Notes under the pieces: generated by a model | Databases searched by the model: none | What the model was told of the DNA's origin: nothing | Seen by the model: only the letters and a program-made list of their open reading frames with translations | Program-made: the position numbers and the translations under genes | Origin: Flavobacteriales bacterium | GTDB taxonomy: Bacteria > Bacteroidota > Bacteroidia > Flavobacteriales_D > Parvicellaceae | Direction of reading: 5' to 3' | Length of the DNA: 64,000 nt | Assembly: GCA_016780365.1 (NCBI GenBank) | Contig: JADHMB010000001.1 | Span: 1-64,000, forward strand | Part shown: one piece after another, positions 17,714-27,430 of the stretch | How the letters are laid out: the number at the start of each line of letters is the position of its first letter | Numbering within the stretch: the first letter of the stretch is position 1

Positions 17714-18363
17714 AAATACATAAAGAAGGCTACCCAACGATATTAATAACTTTTATAGTTATTGGTTTAATAAACTTCTTAAGTTTTTATTACTCCAAGC
17801 TTATAATTATACAACTTCCCATTCTTTTGGTCTCGTTAGTATTTTTTTACTTAATACTACATTTTTTTAGAAATCCAATCCGAGACGTTGAAGTGAATAA
17901 CAGACATATAATTGCTCCTAGTGATGGGAAGCTTGTTGTCTTAGAAGAAGTCTTTGAAAATGAGTTTTTAAAAGTGGACTGTACCCAACTAAGTATTTTT
18001 ATGTCACCATTAAACGTTCATAAACAATGGTACCCTGTTAATGGTGAAGTGATTTACAGTAAAAACCACGATGGTAAATACTTAGTAGCTTGGCATCCCA
18101 AATCTAGTACTGAAAATGAGAGATCTACAATAGTAATTCAAACACAGGAGAATCAAAGGGTGCTATTTAGACAAATCGCTGGTGCGGTAGCAAGAAGAAT
18201 TTGCAACTACTCTTCAAAAGGAGATGAAGTAAATCAAAACATGGAAGCTGGTTTTATAAAATTTGGCTCTAGGATTGATGTATTTGTTCCTAAAGGAAGT
18301 AAAATTAAAGTTTCACTAAATGATATTATTATTGGGGGTGAAACTATCCTTGCTGAGATTTAA
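17710..18363 (+). CDS. psd: Phosphatidylserine decarboxylase
   Basis: Two hydrophobic helices at about residues 10-50 are followed by FFRNPIR, APSDGKLVVLEEV, IFMSPLNVHKQWYPVNGEV and the self-cleavage region FIKFGSRIDVF. Serine 187 in that region should become the pyruvoyl group. This is the short (about 220 aa) Psd type. It converts phosphatidylserine to phosphatidylethanolamine in the inner membrane and completes a CdsA-Psd phospholipid unit. No phosphatidylserine synthase gene is in the window. Confidence 0.92.
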   Translation: MKIHKEGYPTILITFIVIGLINFLSFYYSKLIIIQLPILLVSLVFFYLILHFFRNPIRDVEVNNRHIIAPSDGKLVVLEEVFENEFLKVDCTQLSIFMSPLNVHKQWYPVNGEVIYSKNHDGKYLVAWHPKSSTENERSTIVIQTQENQRVLFRQIAGAVARRICNYSSKGDEVNQNMEAGFIKFGSRIDVFVPKGSKIKVSLNDIIIGGETILAEI

Positions 18364-18396
18364 TTACACTATTTTACAGAGTTATCAAAAAATTTA

Positions 18397-18404
18397 TACT
18401 TTTG
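18397..18404 (+). promoter_or_regulatory. Candidate -7 element upstream of the 69-aa ORF
   Basis: TACTTTTG followed by TATCG is an exact TAnnTTTG match in the 99-base gap after psd. It would give a leader of about 50 bases before the ATG at 18463. The -33 region is poor (TTTTAC). Confidence 0.45.
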
Positions 18405-18462
18405 TATCGAAATTAATACATTAGTAGCTACTTAAATTGAACTCACGAAAAAATTATCTTAA

Positions 18463-18672
18463 ATGAAAAAATTATTACTATCCCTTGGTACTATAGCAAT
18501 TTTCGGGATTGGCACTACTACAAGTAGTCTTAATCTTTTTGATAATTCTGAGACAATAGAAAATAGTTTTTCGAGAACAAATGATAAAAAACTTTCCAAC
18601 TCAAAGAAAGAAAATATCTCACAAGAAACAAATATTGAAAGTTCTTGTTGTCCTAAAATTTTAAATAACTAG
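18463..18672 (+). CDS. Small exported peptide, unknown
   Basis: The 69 codons start with a convincing signal-peptide pattern (MKKLLLSLGTIAIFGIGTTTSS). A polar Asn/Ser/Lys/Glu-rich mature part follows and ends in ESSCCPKILNN. A promoter-like element lies 59 bases upstream. The gene sits alone between psd and the convergent 3-hydroxyacyl-CoA dehydrogenase, ending six bases from it. I do not recognise a family. The Cys-Cys pair close to the end is the only notable feature and could bind metal or form disulphides. It could also be a chance ORF, though the signal peptide argues against that. Confidence 0.5.
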   Translation: MKKLLLSLGTIAIFGIGTTTSSLNLFDNSETIENSFSRTNDKKLSNSKKENISQETNIESSCCPKILNN

Positions 18673-18678
18673 AATTTC

Positions 18679-19830
18679 CTAAAGAATCGCTTTTTTTCTC
18701 AATAGCGGTGAACATCTGTATCTATCTTCGTGATAAAGTCCATAGAGAGTATCCATCTTACCTACAACCCAAGAAAAAGATTTTTCTTTTCCCCATTTAA
18801 TCAATCCTTTTGGATAATTAACCCCTTTAGTCATAGCTAACTCAATATCTTGTTCGCTTGCAATCCCAAGATATAAAGCATCCATAGCTTCATTGATTAA
18901 CATCACTAAAATCCTTTCAAAAATCTCCTCTAATAGCCTTTCATCCTTGGATGGTAAAATCAATTCAATATTATCGCCATAATCATAATATCCTTTGGAA
19001 GATTTTCTTCCATGCCATCCTGCATCTGCATATTGTTTTTGAGTAAAGGATGGTTTGTATCTTGGGTCGTAATAAAATGCCTTAAAAACAGATTCTGTCA
19101 CTGCATAATTCACATCATTTCCAATAAAATCCATCAGCTCAAAAGGTCCCATTCTAAAACCTCCAATATGCTTCATCGCAAAATCAATTGTTTTAAAATC
19201 AGCAATCTGCTCTTCATATATTCTTAATGCCTCACTGTAAAAGGGTCTTGCAATTCTATTAACAATAAAACCAGGAGTATCTTTTGCAACTACTGGTTTT
19301 TTATTCCAATTTAAAAGTAGTTGATGAATTTCTTTTACTAGATTACTATTAGTTTGTAAAGCTGGTATAATTTCAACTAAAGGCATTATTGGAGCTGGAT
19401 TAAAAAAGTGAATTCCTATGAACCTAATTGGATTTTTCAAACACGATGCTAAGCTAGTAATGGAAATAGAAGAAGTATTGGTTGCTAATACACAATCATT
19501 ACTTACTATAGACTCTATTTGGCAAAATATTTCTTTTTTTGCCGCACTATTTTCTACAATTGCTTCAATAATCAAATCTGAATCCTTCATGGATTCTAAG
19601 CTTTCTACAATTTTAATATTAGATAAAATAGAATCTTTTTTAATAGTGCTTATTTTCCCTTTTTCTATAAGCCTTATCAAAACTTTTTCTAACTTTTTTA
19701 AAGCCTGTTGTAATGCAGATTTGTTCTGATCAAATATGAAAACATTACAATTTGAATTAGAAGCAATTTGAGCTATACCAATACCCATAGATCCAGCACC
19801 TATTATTCCAACATTTTTAAAACTTTTCAT
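18679..19830 (-). CDS. 3-hydroxyacyl-CoA dehydrogenase
   Basis: The Rossmann NAD motif is at the N-terminus (VGIIGAGSMGIGIAQIAS, about residues 7-24). It is followed by LIIEAIVENSAAK, TNTSSISIT, the active-site IGIHFFNPAPIMPLVEII with the catalytic His, KDTPGFIVNRI and GPFELMDFIGNDV. This is the monofunctional PaaH/Hbd type, 383 residues, with two C-terminal helical domains. It oxidises 3-hydroxyacyl-CoA with NAD in fatty-acid or aromatic degradation. It is 28 bases downstream of the NamZ-like gene on the same strand. No other beta-oxidation gene is adjacent. Confidence 0.92.
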   Translation of the reverse strand: MKSFKNVGIIGAGSMGIGIAQIASNSNCNVFIFDQNKSALQQALKKLEKVLIRLIEKGKISTIKKDSILSNIKIVESLESMKDSDLIIEAIVENSAAKKEIFCQIESIVSNDCVLATNTSSISITSLASCLKNPIRFIGIHFFNPAPIMPLVEIIPALQTNSNLVKEIHQLLLNWNKKPVVAKDTPGFIVNRIARPFYSEALRIYEEQIADFKTIDFAMKHIGGFRMGPFELMDFIGNDVNYAVTESVFKAFYYDPRYKPSFTQKQYADAGWHGRKSSKGYYDYGDNIELILPSKDERLLEEIFERILVMLINEAMDALYLGIASEQDIELAMTKGVNYPKGLIKWGKEKSFSWVVGKMDTLYGLYHEDRYRCSPLLRKKAIL

Positions 19831-19858
19831 AAAAACTCTATTTAATAATTAAACCATA

Positions 19859-21082
19859 CTATTCAAAGTCATCGTAAATCAAGTATTTTTTTCTAATTAA
19901 TTTAAACTTCTCAAGCTCCTTTTGGTAAGTTTCCCTAATTTGAAATCCATTTGCCCCACCTTTAATTAAATTCATAATTTTATCTGTACCGGCCAAAAGA
20001 TTGAAAAAATCATTTTTATTAAAAAAATCTAAAGCCTCATTAGACATCTTAAAACTTTTTACCAACCAATCAAAATTCAATGCACTGATATTTCTTAAAG
20101 AATCCAAACTTAACGTCCTTAAATCTTTTCCAAAACATTCTATCTCTTTGTATTTTGGATATTTAGAGCCGTAGGAAGATTTAGGAGTAAATTTAAATAA
20201 TTTAGAATCAAAATATGGTGCTCCATACAATTGAAAAGGAGAATCAGTTCCTCTTCCAATACTAACATTAGTTCCCTCAAAAAAACATAGAGAAGGATAT
20301 AAATAAACACTTCTCATATTGGGTAAATTTGGCGAAGGAGGAATAGGTAAATTATATTTCATTAAGTGGGTATAGTTCAAGCATGGAATTACTTCTAAGG
20401 AACACTTTACAGAGTCTTTAAGCCAGCTTTCACCATTTATCATTTTAGCATATTCCCCAATAGTCATTCCGTGAACTACAGGAACTTTATGCATTCCAAC
20501 AAAAGATTTAAACTTTGGATTGAGAATTGGCCCATCTACATAAAAACCATTCGGATTAGGTCTGTCAAGTAAAATTAATGGAATGCTATTTTCTGCACAA
20601 GCCTCCATAACATAATGCATACTGCTTATATAGGTGTAAAACCTAACTCCTACATCTTGCAAATCAAAAAGAATTAGGTCTATATCCTTTAAGACTTCTT
20701 TGGAAGGTTTTCTTCTACTTTTTCCATACAAGGAATATATAGGCAACCCAGTTTGTAAATCAATTTCATCTCTAACTTTGGCACCAGCATCTGCATTTCC
20801 TCTAAATCCATGTTCTGGAGAAAAAACTTTAACAATGTTAACTCCTTCATTTAAAAGTATGTCTACTAAATGATCATTTTTAATCTTAGAAGTTTGATTG
20901 GCGACAAACCCAATACGCTTGCCCTTCAATTGTTGAAAATAAAGAGAGGTTCTTTCAGCTCCTACAATTATTGACTCCGATTGGCAGATGGCATTGAAAG
21001 TATTTAGGAAAAAAAATAATAATAAATACTTAGTTAATATAAAATATTCTTGAAAATGTTGATGTTTGTATATAGTAAGCAT
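19859..21082 (-). CDS. Exo-beta-N-acetylmuramidase NamZ-like (DUF1343)
   Basis: Family features of DUF1343/NamZ are clear: GKRIGFVANQTSKI, FSPEHGFRGNADAG, YSLYGKSRRKPS, LILFDLQDVGVRFYTYISSM and ILLDRPNPNG. Members remove N-acetylmuramic acid from the non-reducing ends of peptidoglycan fragments, a wall-recycling step. A signal peptide lies near residues 17-34 (KYLLLFFFLNTFNAICQS), so it is exported. The first ATG gives a slightly long 35-residue leader. The start is only 23 bases from the divergent permease gene, so their promoters must overlap. Confidence 0.9.
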   Translation of the reverse strand: MLTIYKHQHFQEYFILTKYLLLFFFLNTFNAICQSESIIVGAERTSLYFQQLKGKRIGFVANQTSKIKNDHLVDILLNEGVNIVKVFSPEHGFRGNADAGAKVRDEIDLQTGLPIYSLYGKSRRKPSKEVLKDIDLILFDLQDVGVRFYTYISSMHYVMEACAENSIPLILLDRPNPNGFYVDGPILNPKFKSFVGMHKVPVVHGMTIGEYAKMINGESWLKDSVKCSLEVIPCLNYTHLMKYNLPIPPSPNLPNMRSVYLYPSLCFFEGTNVSIGRGTDSPFQLYGAPYFDSKLFKFTPKSSYGSKYPKYKEIECFGKDLRTLSLDSLRNISALNFDWLVKSFKMSNEALDFFNKNDFFNLLAGTDKIMNLIKGGANGFQIRETYQKELEKFKLIRKKYLIYDDFE

Positions 21083-21105
21083 TATTAATTACAATTTACG
21101 AAAAA

Positions 21106-22641
21106 TTGAACTTTGAATTATATGTAGCCAAAAGAATGCTGAAAAATAAAAAGCATTCTAAAAACTTTTCAAGACCAATTGTCCTTATATCTATTATAGG
21201 AGTTATGCTTGGTGTTTCTGTCATGGTCGTCACCATTAGTATAGCAACGGGGTTTCAAAATAGAATTAAAGATAAATTATTAAGTTTTGGAAATCATATT
21301 CAAATAGAATCTATGTTTCAAAGTAATAATAATGAAACAAGTCCAATAATTACATTAAACGAATCTTTTACCAATCTATACAATTCAAAAGACATTTTTA
21401 AAATACAAAAATACGCCTATAAATCTGCTATTATTCAATCTAAAAGGAAGACTAGTGGTTCAATTAACGAATTAGAAGGAGTTATTTTTAAGGGTATGGA
21501 ACACTTCCAAGGAAACTCATTTTTTAATGACTATTTAGTAGAAGGAAAATATCCTAGTAAATCCAAAAAAATTAATGATACAATAGTTATTTCCAAGGAG
21601 ATTTGCAAAAAACTAAACTTAACAATCAATGACAAAGTATCTGCATTTTTTGTTTCCGACGGAAAACCAAAACAAAGAAATTTAACAATAGGAGGGATTT
21701 ACGAAACGGGACTTAACAAAATTGATTCTAAATTTATTTTCATAGATCTTAAATATCTCCAAAAAATAAATAAATGGGGAATGCAACTTAAGGTTTCCTC
21801 TTCATTCAGAGAAGATTCTTCAATAATAGAATTTAATGCCGATAACTTTTCAAAAAATGGCAAAATGATATTTGACTGGGGCAACAATAAAATTGTTACA
21901 AATAATCAATTTGAAATTCCAACCAATGTGGATACTCAAATAAATTTAATTGGTTACGAAGTAGATAATTTTGAGCAAAACAATCTTATATCAATTGCGG
22001 ATACATTAATTATTTCTTTCACATCTAGTAATAAAGAAATAAAGTTTAGTAATAGCTTGGGAAGTGAACAATATTATACGGGTGGTTTAGAAATATACAC
22101 CAAAGATGAAGAGAAAAAAAGTGTTATTAAGGATCAACTAAAACTCGACTTTGGCCCAGAATTTAAAATAACAACTATTGAAGAACAACACCAAGAAATT
22201 TTCTCGTGGTTAAACTTAATCTATCAGAACGTTTACATCATTTTAGGACTAATGATTGCCGTTGCAGTAATTAATATGTCTTGTGCACTACTTGTATTAA
22301 TTGTAGAAAAAACAAAAATGATTGGCATTCTTAAAGCTTTAGGAATGAAGAATATTTCCTTAATAAAAATATTTGTATCTCATGGTGGTATTTTACTTTT
22401 TTATGGGTTTTTAGCAGGCAATAGTTTGGCTATTTTAATTATTCAATTGCAAAATAAATTTGAATTTCTAAAACTATCTCAAGAAAATTACTACCTCGAC
22501 GCAGTACCAATGGACTATCCTTTATCGACCATCATTATTTTAAATTTTAGTGCTTTTATTTTTTGTCTAATAACTATGATTTTACCATCCATAATAAGTT
22601 CTAAAACAAGCCCAGTTAAAGCAATAAATTCAGAAATATAG
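21106..22641 (+). CDS. LolC/LolE-like ABC transporter permease
   Basis: An N-terminal helix at about residues 24-48 (IVLISIIGVMLGVSVMVVTI) is followed by a large periplasmic MacB-type domain of some 320 residues. Three C-terminal helices then carry the FtsX-like domain (IYQNVYIILGLMIAVAVINM, KTKMIGILKALGM). This four-helix layout is that of LolC/E permeases, which extract lipoproteins from the inner membrane with the LolD ATPase. No ATPase gene is adjacent, so assignment to Lol rather than another FtsX-family exporter is inference. The start is TTG at 21106 (NFELYVAKRML). Confidence 0.82.
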   Translation: MNFELYVAKRMLKNKKHSKNFSRPIVLISIIGVMLGVSVMVVTISIATGFQNRIKDKLLSFGNHIQIESMFQSNNNETSPIITLNESFTNLYNSKDIFKIQKYAYKSAIIQSKRKTSGSINELEGVIFKGMEHFQGNSFFNDYLVEGKYPSKSKKINDTIVISKEICKKLNLTINDKVSAFFVSDGKPKQRNLTIGGIYETGLNKIDSKFIFIDLKYLQKINKWGMQLKVSSSFREDSSIIEFNADNFSKNGKMIFDWGNNKIVTNNQFEIPTNVDTQINLIGYEVDNFEQNNLISIADTLIISFTSSNKEIKFSNSLGSEQYYTGGLEIYTKDEEKKSVIKDQLKLDFGPEFKITTIEEQHQEIFSWLNLIYQNVYIILGLMIAVAVINMSCALLVLIVEKTKMIGILKALGMKNISLIKIFVSHGGILLFYGFLAGNSLAILIIQLQNKFEFLKLSQENYYLDAVPMDYPLSTIIILNFSAFIFCLITMILPSIISSKTSPVKAINSEI

Positions 22642-22645
22642 GAGT

Positions 22646-23839
22646 CTAATTCAAGTTATTTAATGCTGTTGCAATTCTATCCATTGCATCTTTAAGTTTT
22701 TCCATGGAAGAAGCATAAGAAATTCTTATACAATTGGGAGAACCAAAAGCATTTCCAGTAACAACTGCAACTTTAGCAGTTTCCAAAATATACATTGCAA
22801 GTTGATCAGAGTTGGTAACTTTAAAATTCCCATAGGATTTATTGAAAAAAGCACTAACATCTGGAAAAACATAAAATGCTCCCTGAGGCTGGTTAATATT
22901 TATGCCTTTAATTTTATTTAATTCCTCTAATATGAAATCTCTCCTACTTAAAAAAGCGTCTCTCATTTCATGTATTTCGGATGGATTTGCAGAAACTGCT
23001 GCAATTGCAGCACGCTGAGAAATACTTGATGTTCCTGATGTAAATTGACCTTGGATTTTAGTACATGCTTGTGCAATATGAAGGGGTGCCCCAATATATC
23101 CCAGACGCCAACCGGTCATTGCAAAAGATTTAGAAACACCATTTATTGTAACCACTTGGTTATACATATCTGGGAAAGCTCCAATAGAAAAATAACTTCC
23201 AGTAAAATTTATGTGCTCGTAGATTTCATCGCTTAAAACCGTAATAGAAGGATAATTAACTAGGACATCTGCCAAAGATCTTAACTCTTCTTTTGAATAA
23301 ACACTTCCCGATGGGTTACAGGGTGAACTATAAATCATCATTTTTGTTTTATTAGTGATAGCACCTTGAAGTTCTGAGGGTGAAATCTTAAAATCATTTT
23401 TAATAGAAGTGTCAATAAAAACAGGAACACCCTCTGCCATTTTAATTATCTCCGCATAACTTACCCAATATGGAGCTGGGACAATAACCTCATCTCCAGG
23501 ATTAATTAAACTTAGAACAACATTGGCAATGGATTGTTTGGCTCCTGTAGAAACAACAATTTGCTCTGTATTGTATTCTATACCATTGTCTCTTTTAAAT
23601 TTATTTGAAATAGCTTCCCTTAAGTCCTGATAACCATTCACAGGCATATATTTTGAAAAGTTTTTATCAATACCCTCTTTTCCAGCATCTTTAATAAAAT
23701 CTGGAGTATTAAAGTCTGGCTCACCTAAACTCAAACTAATAATATCAATCCCTTGAGATTTTAACTCTCTAGCTTTACGTGCCATTGCTATGGTTGCAGA
23801 TTCTGATAGTCTATTTACTCTGTCGGATATAATTTCCAT
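22646..23839 (-). CDS. Class I aspartate/aromatic aminotransferase
   Basis: The PLP lysine is K237 in SKSFAMTGWRLGY. SLGEPDFNTP, STGAKQSIANV, APYWVSYAE and YSSPCNPSGSVYSKEEL are fold type I subgroup Ibeta signatures. The protein is 397 residues, normal for thermophile-type AspC. It transfers amino groups between aspartate and 2-oxoglutarate, though prephenate or aromatic substrates are also possible in this subgroup. It is convergent with the permease gene, four bases apart. It stands alone, with a 120-base divergent region upstream. Confidence 0.93.
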   Translation of the reverse strand: MEIISDRVNRLSESATIAMARKARELKSQGIDIISLSLGEPDFNTPDFIKDAGKEGIDKNFSKYMPVNGYQDLREAISNKFKRDNGIEYNTEQIVVSTGAKQSIANVVLSLINPGDEVIVPAPYWVSYAEIIKMAEGVPVFIDTSIKNDFKISPSELQGAITNKTKMMIYSSPCNPSGSVYSKEELRSLADVLVNYPSITVLSDEIYEHINFTGSYFSIGAFPDMYNQVVTINGVSKSFAMTGWRLGYIGAPLHIAQACTKIQGQFTSGTSSISQRAAIAAVSANPSEIHEMRDAFLSRRDFILEELNKIKGININQPQGAFYVFPDVSAFFNKSYGNFKVTNSDQLAMYILETAKVAVVTGNAFGSPNCIRISYASSMEKLKDAMDRIATALNNLN

Positions 23840-23959
23840 AAAATCAATTTTAAAAATTAAATTACATGATTTGAATCTATATTAAGTTGATTTTAAAAAA
23901 AGAAATAAACAGGTTATTCACTATTGTAACAATTCAGGAATTTATTCGTAACAACAAAT

Positions 23960-24475
23960 ATGAAAGATGTATTAATATTATCTATACCACTTGCGGGAAT
24001 CTTAGTTGCCACCTATTTGATGTTGCAACATTTTCATAATAAAAGTATCCATGAAAATGAGAAAGAGATTGACATTCAAAAAACAAAAACATTTTTCCCT
24101 TTACAGATACAGGCCTACGAAAGAGTTATTTTATTTTTGGAGAGAATTGATCCAAACAATATGATTATTAGAACTCATAAAAATGGAATGAATGCAATAA
24201 CTCTGCATAGAGAATTATTAAAAATAGTAAGAGAAGAATATACCCACAATATGTCTCAACAAGTTTATATTCATCCTAAATCTTGGAAAACGGTTTTAAA
24301 CGCTAAGGATGAAACCATTCAAATTTTAAATGTAGCGATAAACAACCTATCTGCTGAATCCTCAGGACTAGACTTGAGTGCTAAAATATTTGAATCTATT
24401 GCATCCAAAAAAATTAGTCCAACTGAGAATGCAAGAAATTTAATTGTAAAGGAATTTCAAACAACAATTAAATAA
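23960..24475 (+). CDS. Conserved membrane-anchored protein, unknown
   Basis: One N-terminal membrane helix (VLILSIPLAGILVATYLML, about residues 4-22) is followed by a mostly helical cytoplasmic domain (LQIQAYERVILFLERIDPNNMIIR, about residues 50-73; then REEYTHNMSQQVYI). This pattern occurs in a conserved Bacteroidota family of about 170 residues, DUF7935-like, with no known function. It is a single-gene unit divergent from the aminotransferase and convergent with the S46 peptidase. Confidence 0.68.
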   Translation: MKDVLILSIPLAGILVATYLMLQHFHNKSIHENEKEIDIQKTKTFFPLQIQAYERVILFLERIDPNNMIIRTHKNGMNAITLHRELLKIVREEYTHNMSQQVYIHPKSWKTVLNAKDETIQILNVAINNLSAESSGLDLSAKIFESIASKKISPTENARNLIVKEFQTTIK

Positions 24476-24483
24476 ATAAAAGT

Positions 24484-26724
24484 CTATTTTTCTGGAACAG
24501 GATTAGCAGAGGCAGGGCTTGTTTCTGGCTTTTCTTCTATATGTCTGTCTGTTACAATATTCATCTCATCAATTAAATGTTTTGCGCCAGCATACTTGTC
24601 AATAATAAATAAAGAATATCTTATATCAACAGAAATTGTTCTTTGAATATTAGGCTCAAAATAAATATCACCACTCATTGCTTCCCAATTGCCATCAAAG
24701 GCAGTACCAATTAACTCTCCATGAGCATTGATAACTGGACTCCCAGAATTTCCACCTGTAATATCGTTGTTAGACAGGAAGCCTACCGGTAATTTTCCAT
24801 CTTCTTTTCTTGCATAGGGCCCAAAATCCTTGGCGTAATATAAATCCTTAAGTTTTTGTGGCACATAAAATTCGTGGTTTTTATCCTCTGTTATTACTTC
24901 TTTTTGCATTACTCCTTCTAAAGTGGTATAAAAGTCATAATGAACAGCATCTGCTGGTTTGTAAGAAAGAACATTACCATAAGTAAAACGCATGGTTGAA
25001 TTTGCATCGGAAGCCTTATTCATTCCCATTTTTTGTAAACCATCTACAAATAATCTCATTCCTTTTTTATAATCACTATCAAAGGCTGAGTTAGGAGTAA
25101 TCACTTTTGCTCTGTAAACATCTAAAAATTCGTTTTTTAATTGATATACCAGATCTTTTTCTATCATTTTTACAGAAAGTTTATCACTAGTAAGCCATGC
25201 CTTAAATAAATCGTAAGATTTAAAGGGGCTTTTCTTGAAATAATTTGAAGCAACTTTTTTAAAGTCTCCTTTGTATTTATCGTCTAAACTTATTAATAAT
25301 TCTGGCTGAAATTCTTTAGGGACATCATTTGCATAAAGTGAAAGTACTGCTGCTAAAGTATTTTCATCTATTGTTGCATTGTAATCCTTATAAAATGATT
25401 CGGCTAACTTTAAAAAATTATCTTTTGCATCTTTAATACCCTCCCCAGAACTAAGGGCTTTAAATAGTGGTGTTCTTGGACTAAGGTTTCTTAGCATGAA
25501 TAGTATAAGCTCAGAACCAACAACAGCTTCCTGAAAATATACTTTTGGAATAGTATATTTAGATGAGTTTTTAAGTGCGTTTTCTATAAGAGAAAGAGAT
25601 TCAGAATAGGTTTTATCCAACTCATTGTTTTTATACCAAGTAGTAAAGGAATTCTCAATTTTCTGCTTTTTATCAAAAACTCTATTTTTAACTAGTTGTT
25701 CACTTTGACCAATAAAATATTTCCAATAATTACTTACTCTAGCATACTTGGAAGCGTATTGAATCCTAACTTTTTGACTTTTAGACATTTCTTGGTCCAT
25801 AATGTCTAATTTAATTCCCCTTATTTTAACTCTAGCTGGTTGCTCTATATCAACAGCTTGTTTTACCCCCCAAGAAGTTAAAAATCTATCTGTACTTCCA
25901 GGATAGCCCATAATCATAGCATAATCTCCATCCTTTACACCAGCAATTGAAACTGGAAGAGAATGTTTGGGTTTTAGAGGCATATTGTCTTGGTTGTAAG
26001 AAGAAGGATTGTTTTCCTTATCAGCATAGACTCTAAACATGGTGAAATCTCCAGTATGTCTTGGCCACATCCAATTGTCAGTATCTCCACCAAACTTCCC
26101 AACTGAACTCGGAGGTGCGCCAACTAACCTAACATCATTAAAAATATTATAAGTAAGCATGTAATACAGATTTCCGTAGTAAAAAGACTTAACCTGAACT
26201 GCAAAATCATCTTTATTTTTACCTTCTGAAGCAGTAGTCTTTAATGCACTCATGTTTTTTCTTATAATTTTATTTCTTTCCCCTTCATCCATTCCATCTT
26301 TAACACCTTCTAAAACTTTATCAGTGACATCGCTAATATTATTCAAAAACCAGACTCCGAAGTCTGCTGGAATTTCTTGTTCTTTAGTCATTGCCCAAAA
26401 ACCATCAGTTAAATAGTCATTTTCTGTAGAGCTATTGGCTTGAATTGTTCCAAAGCCACAATGATGATTAGTCATCATTAGACCTTGATCGGATATTATT
26501 TCACCTGTACAAAACCCACCACCAAGAGCAACTATCGCATCTTTTAAACTAGAATTATTGGCATTATAAATTTGCTCAGGGGTTAATTTAATTCCACATT
26601 CAACCATGTTTTTATAAGTTGCTTCTCCCAATAACATAGGAAGCCACATGCCTTCATCTGCTTTTACAAATAAAAAATTAATGGAAATAAAAAAAGTAAA
26701 AATTAGTTTGGTATAAAATTTCAT
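24484..26724 (-). CDS. S46 family dipeptidyl-peptidase, DPP7 type
   Basis: A signal peptide (residues 1-22) precedes a chymotrypsin-like two-barrel enzyme. The catalytic His lies in MMTNHHCGFG (87-88). The nucleophile is S660 in GNSGSP. Eighteen residues later is G678 (FDGNWEAMSGD), at the position where DPP7 has Gly and the Asp/Glu-specific DPP11 has Arg. A preference for hydrophobic penultimate residues is therefore predicted. Such enzymes release dipeptides in the periplasm for uptake, and indicate a peptide-feeding lifestyle. The length of 746 residues is usual. The tail is Pro/Glu-rich. Confidence 0.93.
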   Translation of the reverse strand: MKFYTKLIFTFFISINFLFVKADEGMWLPMLLGEATYKNMVECGIKLTPEQIYNANNSSLKDAIVALGGGFCTGEIISDQGLMMTNHHCGFGTIQANSSTENDYLTDGFWAMTKEQEIPADFGVWFLNNISDVTDKVLEGVKDGMDEGERNKIIRKNMSALKTTASEGKNKDDFAVQVKSFYYGNLYYMLTYNIFNDVRLVGAPPSSVGKFGGDTDNWMWPRHTGDFTMFRVYADKENNPSSYNQDNMPLKPKHSLPVSIAGVKDGDYAMIMGYPGSTDRFLTSWGVKQAVDIEQPARVKIRGIKLDIMDQEMSKSQKVRIQYASKYARVSNYWKYFIGQSEQLVKNRVFDKKQKIENSFTTWYKNNELDKTYSESLSLIENALKNSSKYTIPKVYFQEAVVGSELILFMLRNLSPRTPLFKALSSGEGIKDAKDNFLKLAESFYKDYNATIDENTLAAVLSLYANDVPKEFQPELLISLDDKYKGDFKKVASNYFKKSPFKSYDLFKAWLTSDKLSVKMIEKDLVYQLKNEFLDVYRAKVITPNSAFDSDYKKGMRLFVDGLQKMGMNKASDANSTMRFTYGNVLSYKPADAVHYDFYTTLEGVMQKEVITEDKNHEFYVPQKLKDLYYAKDFGPYARKEDGKLPVGFLSNNDITGGNSGSPVINAHGELIGTAFDGNWEAMSGDIYFEPNIQRTISVDIRYSLFIIDKYAGAKHLIDEMNIVTDRHIEEKPETSPASANPVPEK

Positions 26725-26788
26725 ATTTAAAATTTAATTTTGATTAAAATATTTTTTTAAAAATAATAAAAATAAAATAGGAAGGTTA

Positions 26789-27430
26789 TTATTTTTTTAT
26801 CATTATCATCATGCCATCACGAACTGGCATTAATACGTTGCTAACTCTACTGTCAGAATTCACTTTTTCATTGAAAGTTTTTAATGCCTTAGTTTCAATG
26901 TCATTTTCAGAATTTGGTCTTGTTACTTTTCCACTCCACAGTACATTATCAGCAATTATCATACCTCCTTTGTTTACTTTTTCTATAACAGAGTCAAAAT
27001 AATTAGAATAATTTTCTTTATCTGCATCAATGAAAACAAGATCCCATTTAAAATTCAACTCAGGAATTATCTCCAAGGCATTTCCAACCATCATTTTAAT
27101 TAGGTTTTTATAAGATGATTTGTTAAAATATTTTTGAGCAAATGGTACTAGTTCCTTATTAATATCTATTGTATACAGTACCCCATCATTTTGTAATCCT
27201 TCAGCCATACAAAGTGCACTATATCCGGTGTAAGTCCCAATTTCAAGAATAGTTTTTGGTTGAATTGATTGAGACAACATACTTAATATTCTACCCTGTA
27301 AATGGCCAGAAAGCATTCTAGGCTGAAGAATCTTTAAATGGGTTTGTCTATTTAGTTCGTTTAAGATAGTGGATTCTTCCTCACTGTGTTCAAGAGCATA
27401 CTGCTCTATTTCTGGATCCAAAAACTCCAT
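26789..27430 (-). CDS. SAM-dependent O-methyltransferase, catechol-type
   Basis: The core motifs are ILEIGTYTGYSALCMAEGL (SAM-binding), LYTIDINKELVPFAQKYF, DLVFIDADKENYSNYFD (metal-binding Asp) and GGMIIADNVLWSGKV. These identify the cation-dependent O-methyltransferase family (PF01596 type). Its physiological substrate in Bacteroidota is unknown. It starts directly at the end of yqeY with no gap and is the last gene of the dcw run, so it is probably co-transcribed at low level with ftsZ. Confidence 0.9.
   Translation of the reverse strand: MEFLDPEIEQYALEHSEEESTILNELNRQTHLKILQPRMLSGHLQGRILSMLSQSIQPKTILEIGTYTGYSALCMAEGLQNDGVLYTIDINKELVPFAQKYFNKSSYKNLIKMMVGNALEIIPELNFKWDLVFIDADKENYSNYFDSVIEKVNKGGMIIADNVLWSGKVTRPNSENDIETKALKTFNEKVNSDSRVSNVLMPVRDGMMIMIKK

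Noticed and set aside
19418..19729. 103-codon ORF opposite 3-hydroxyacyl-CoA dehydrogenase
   Set aside because: It lies wholly inside the dehydrogenase gene on the other strand; no motif or spacing signal.
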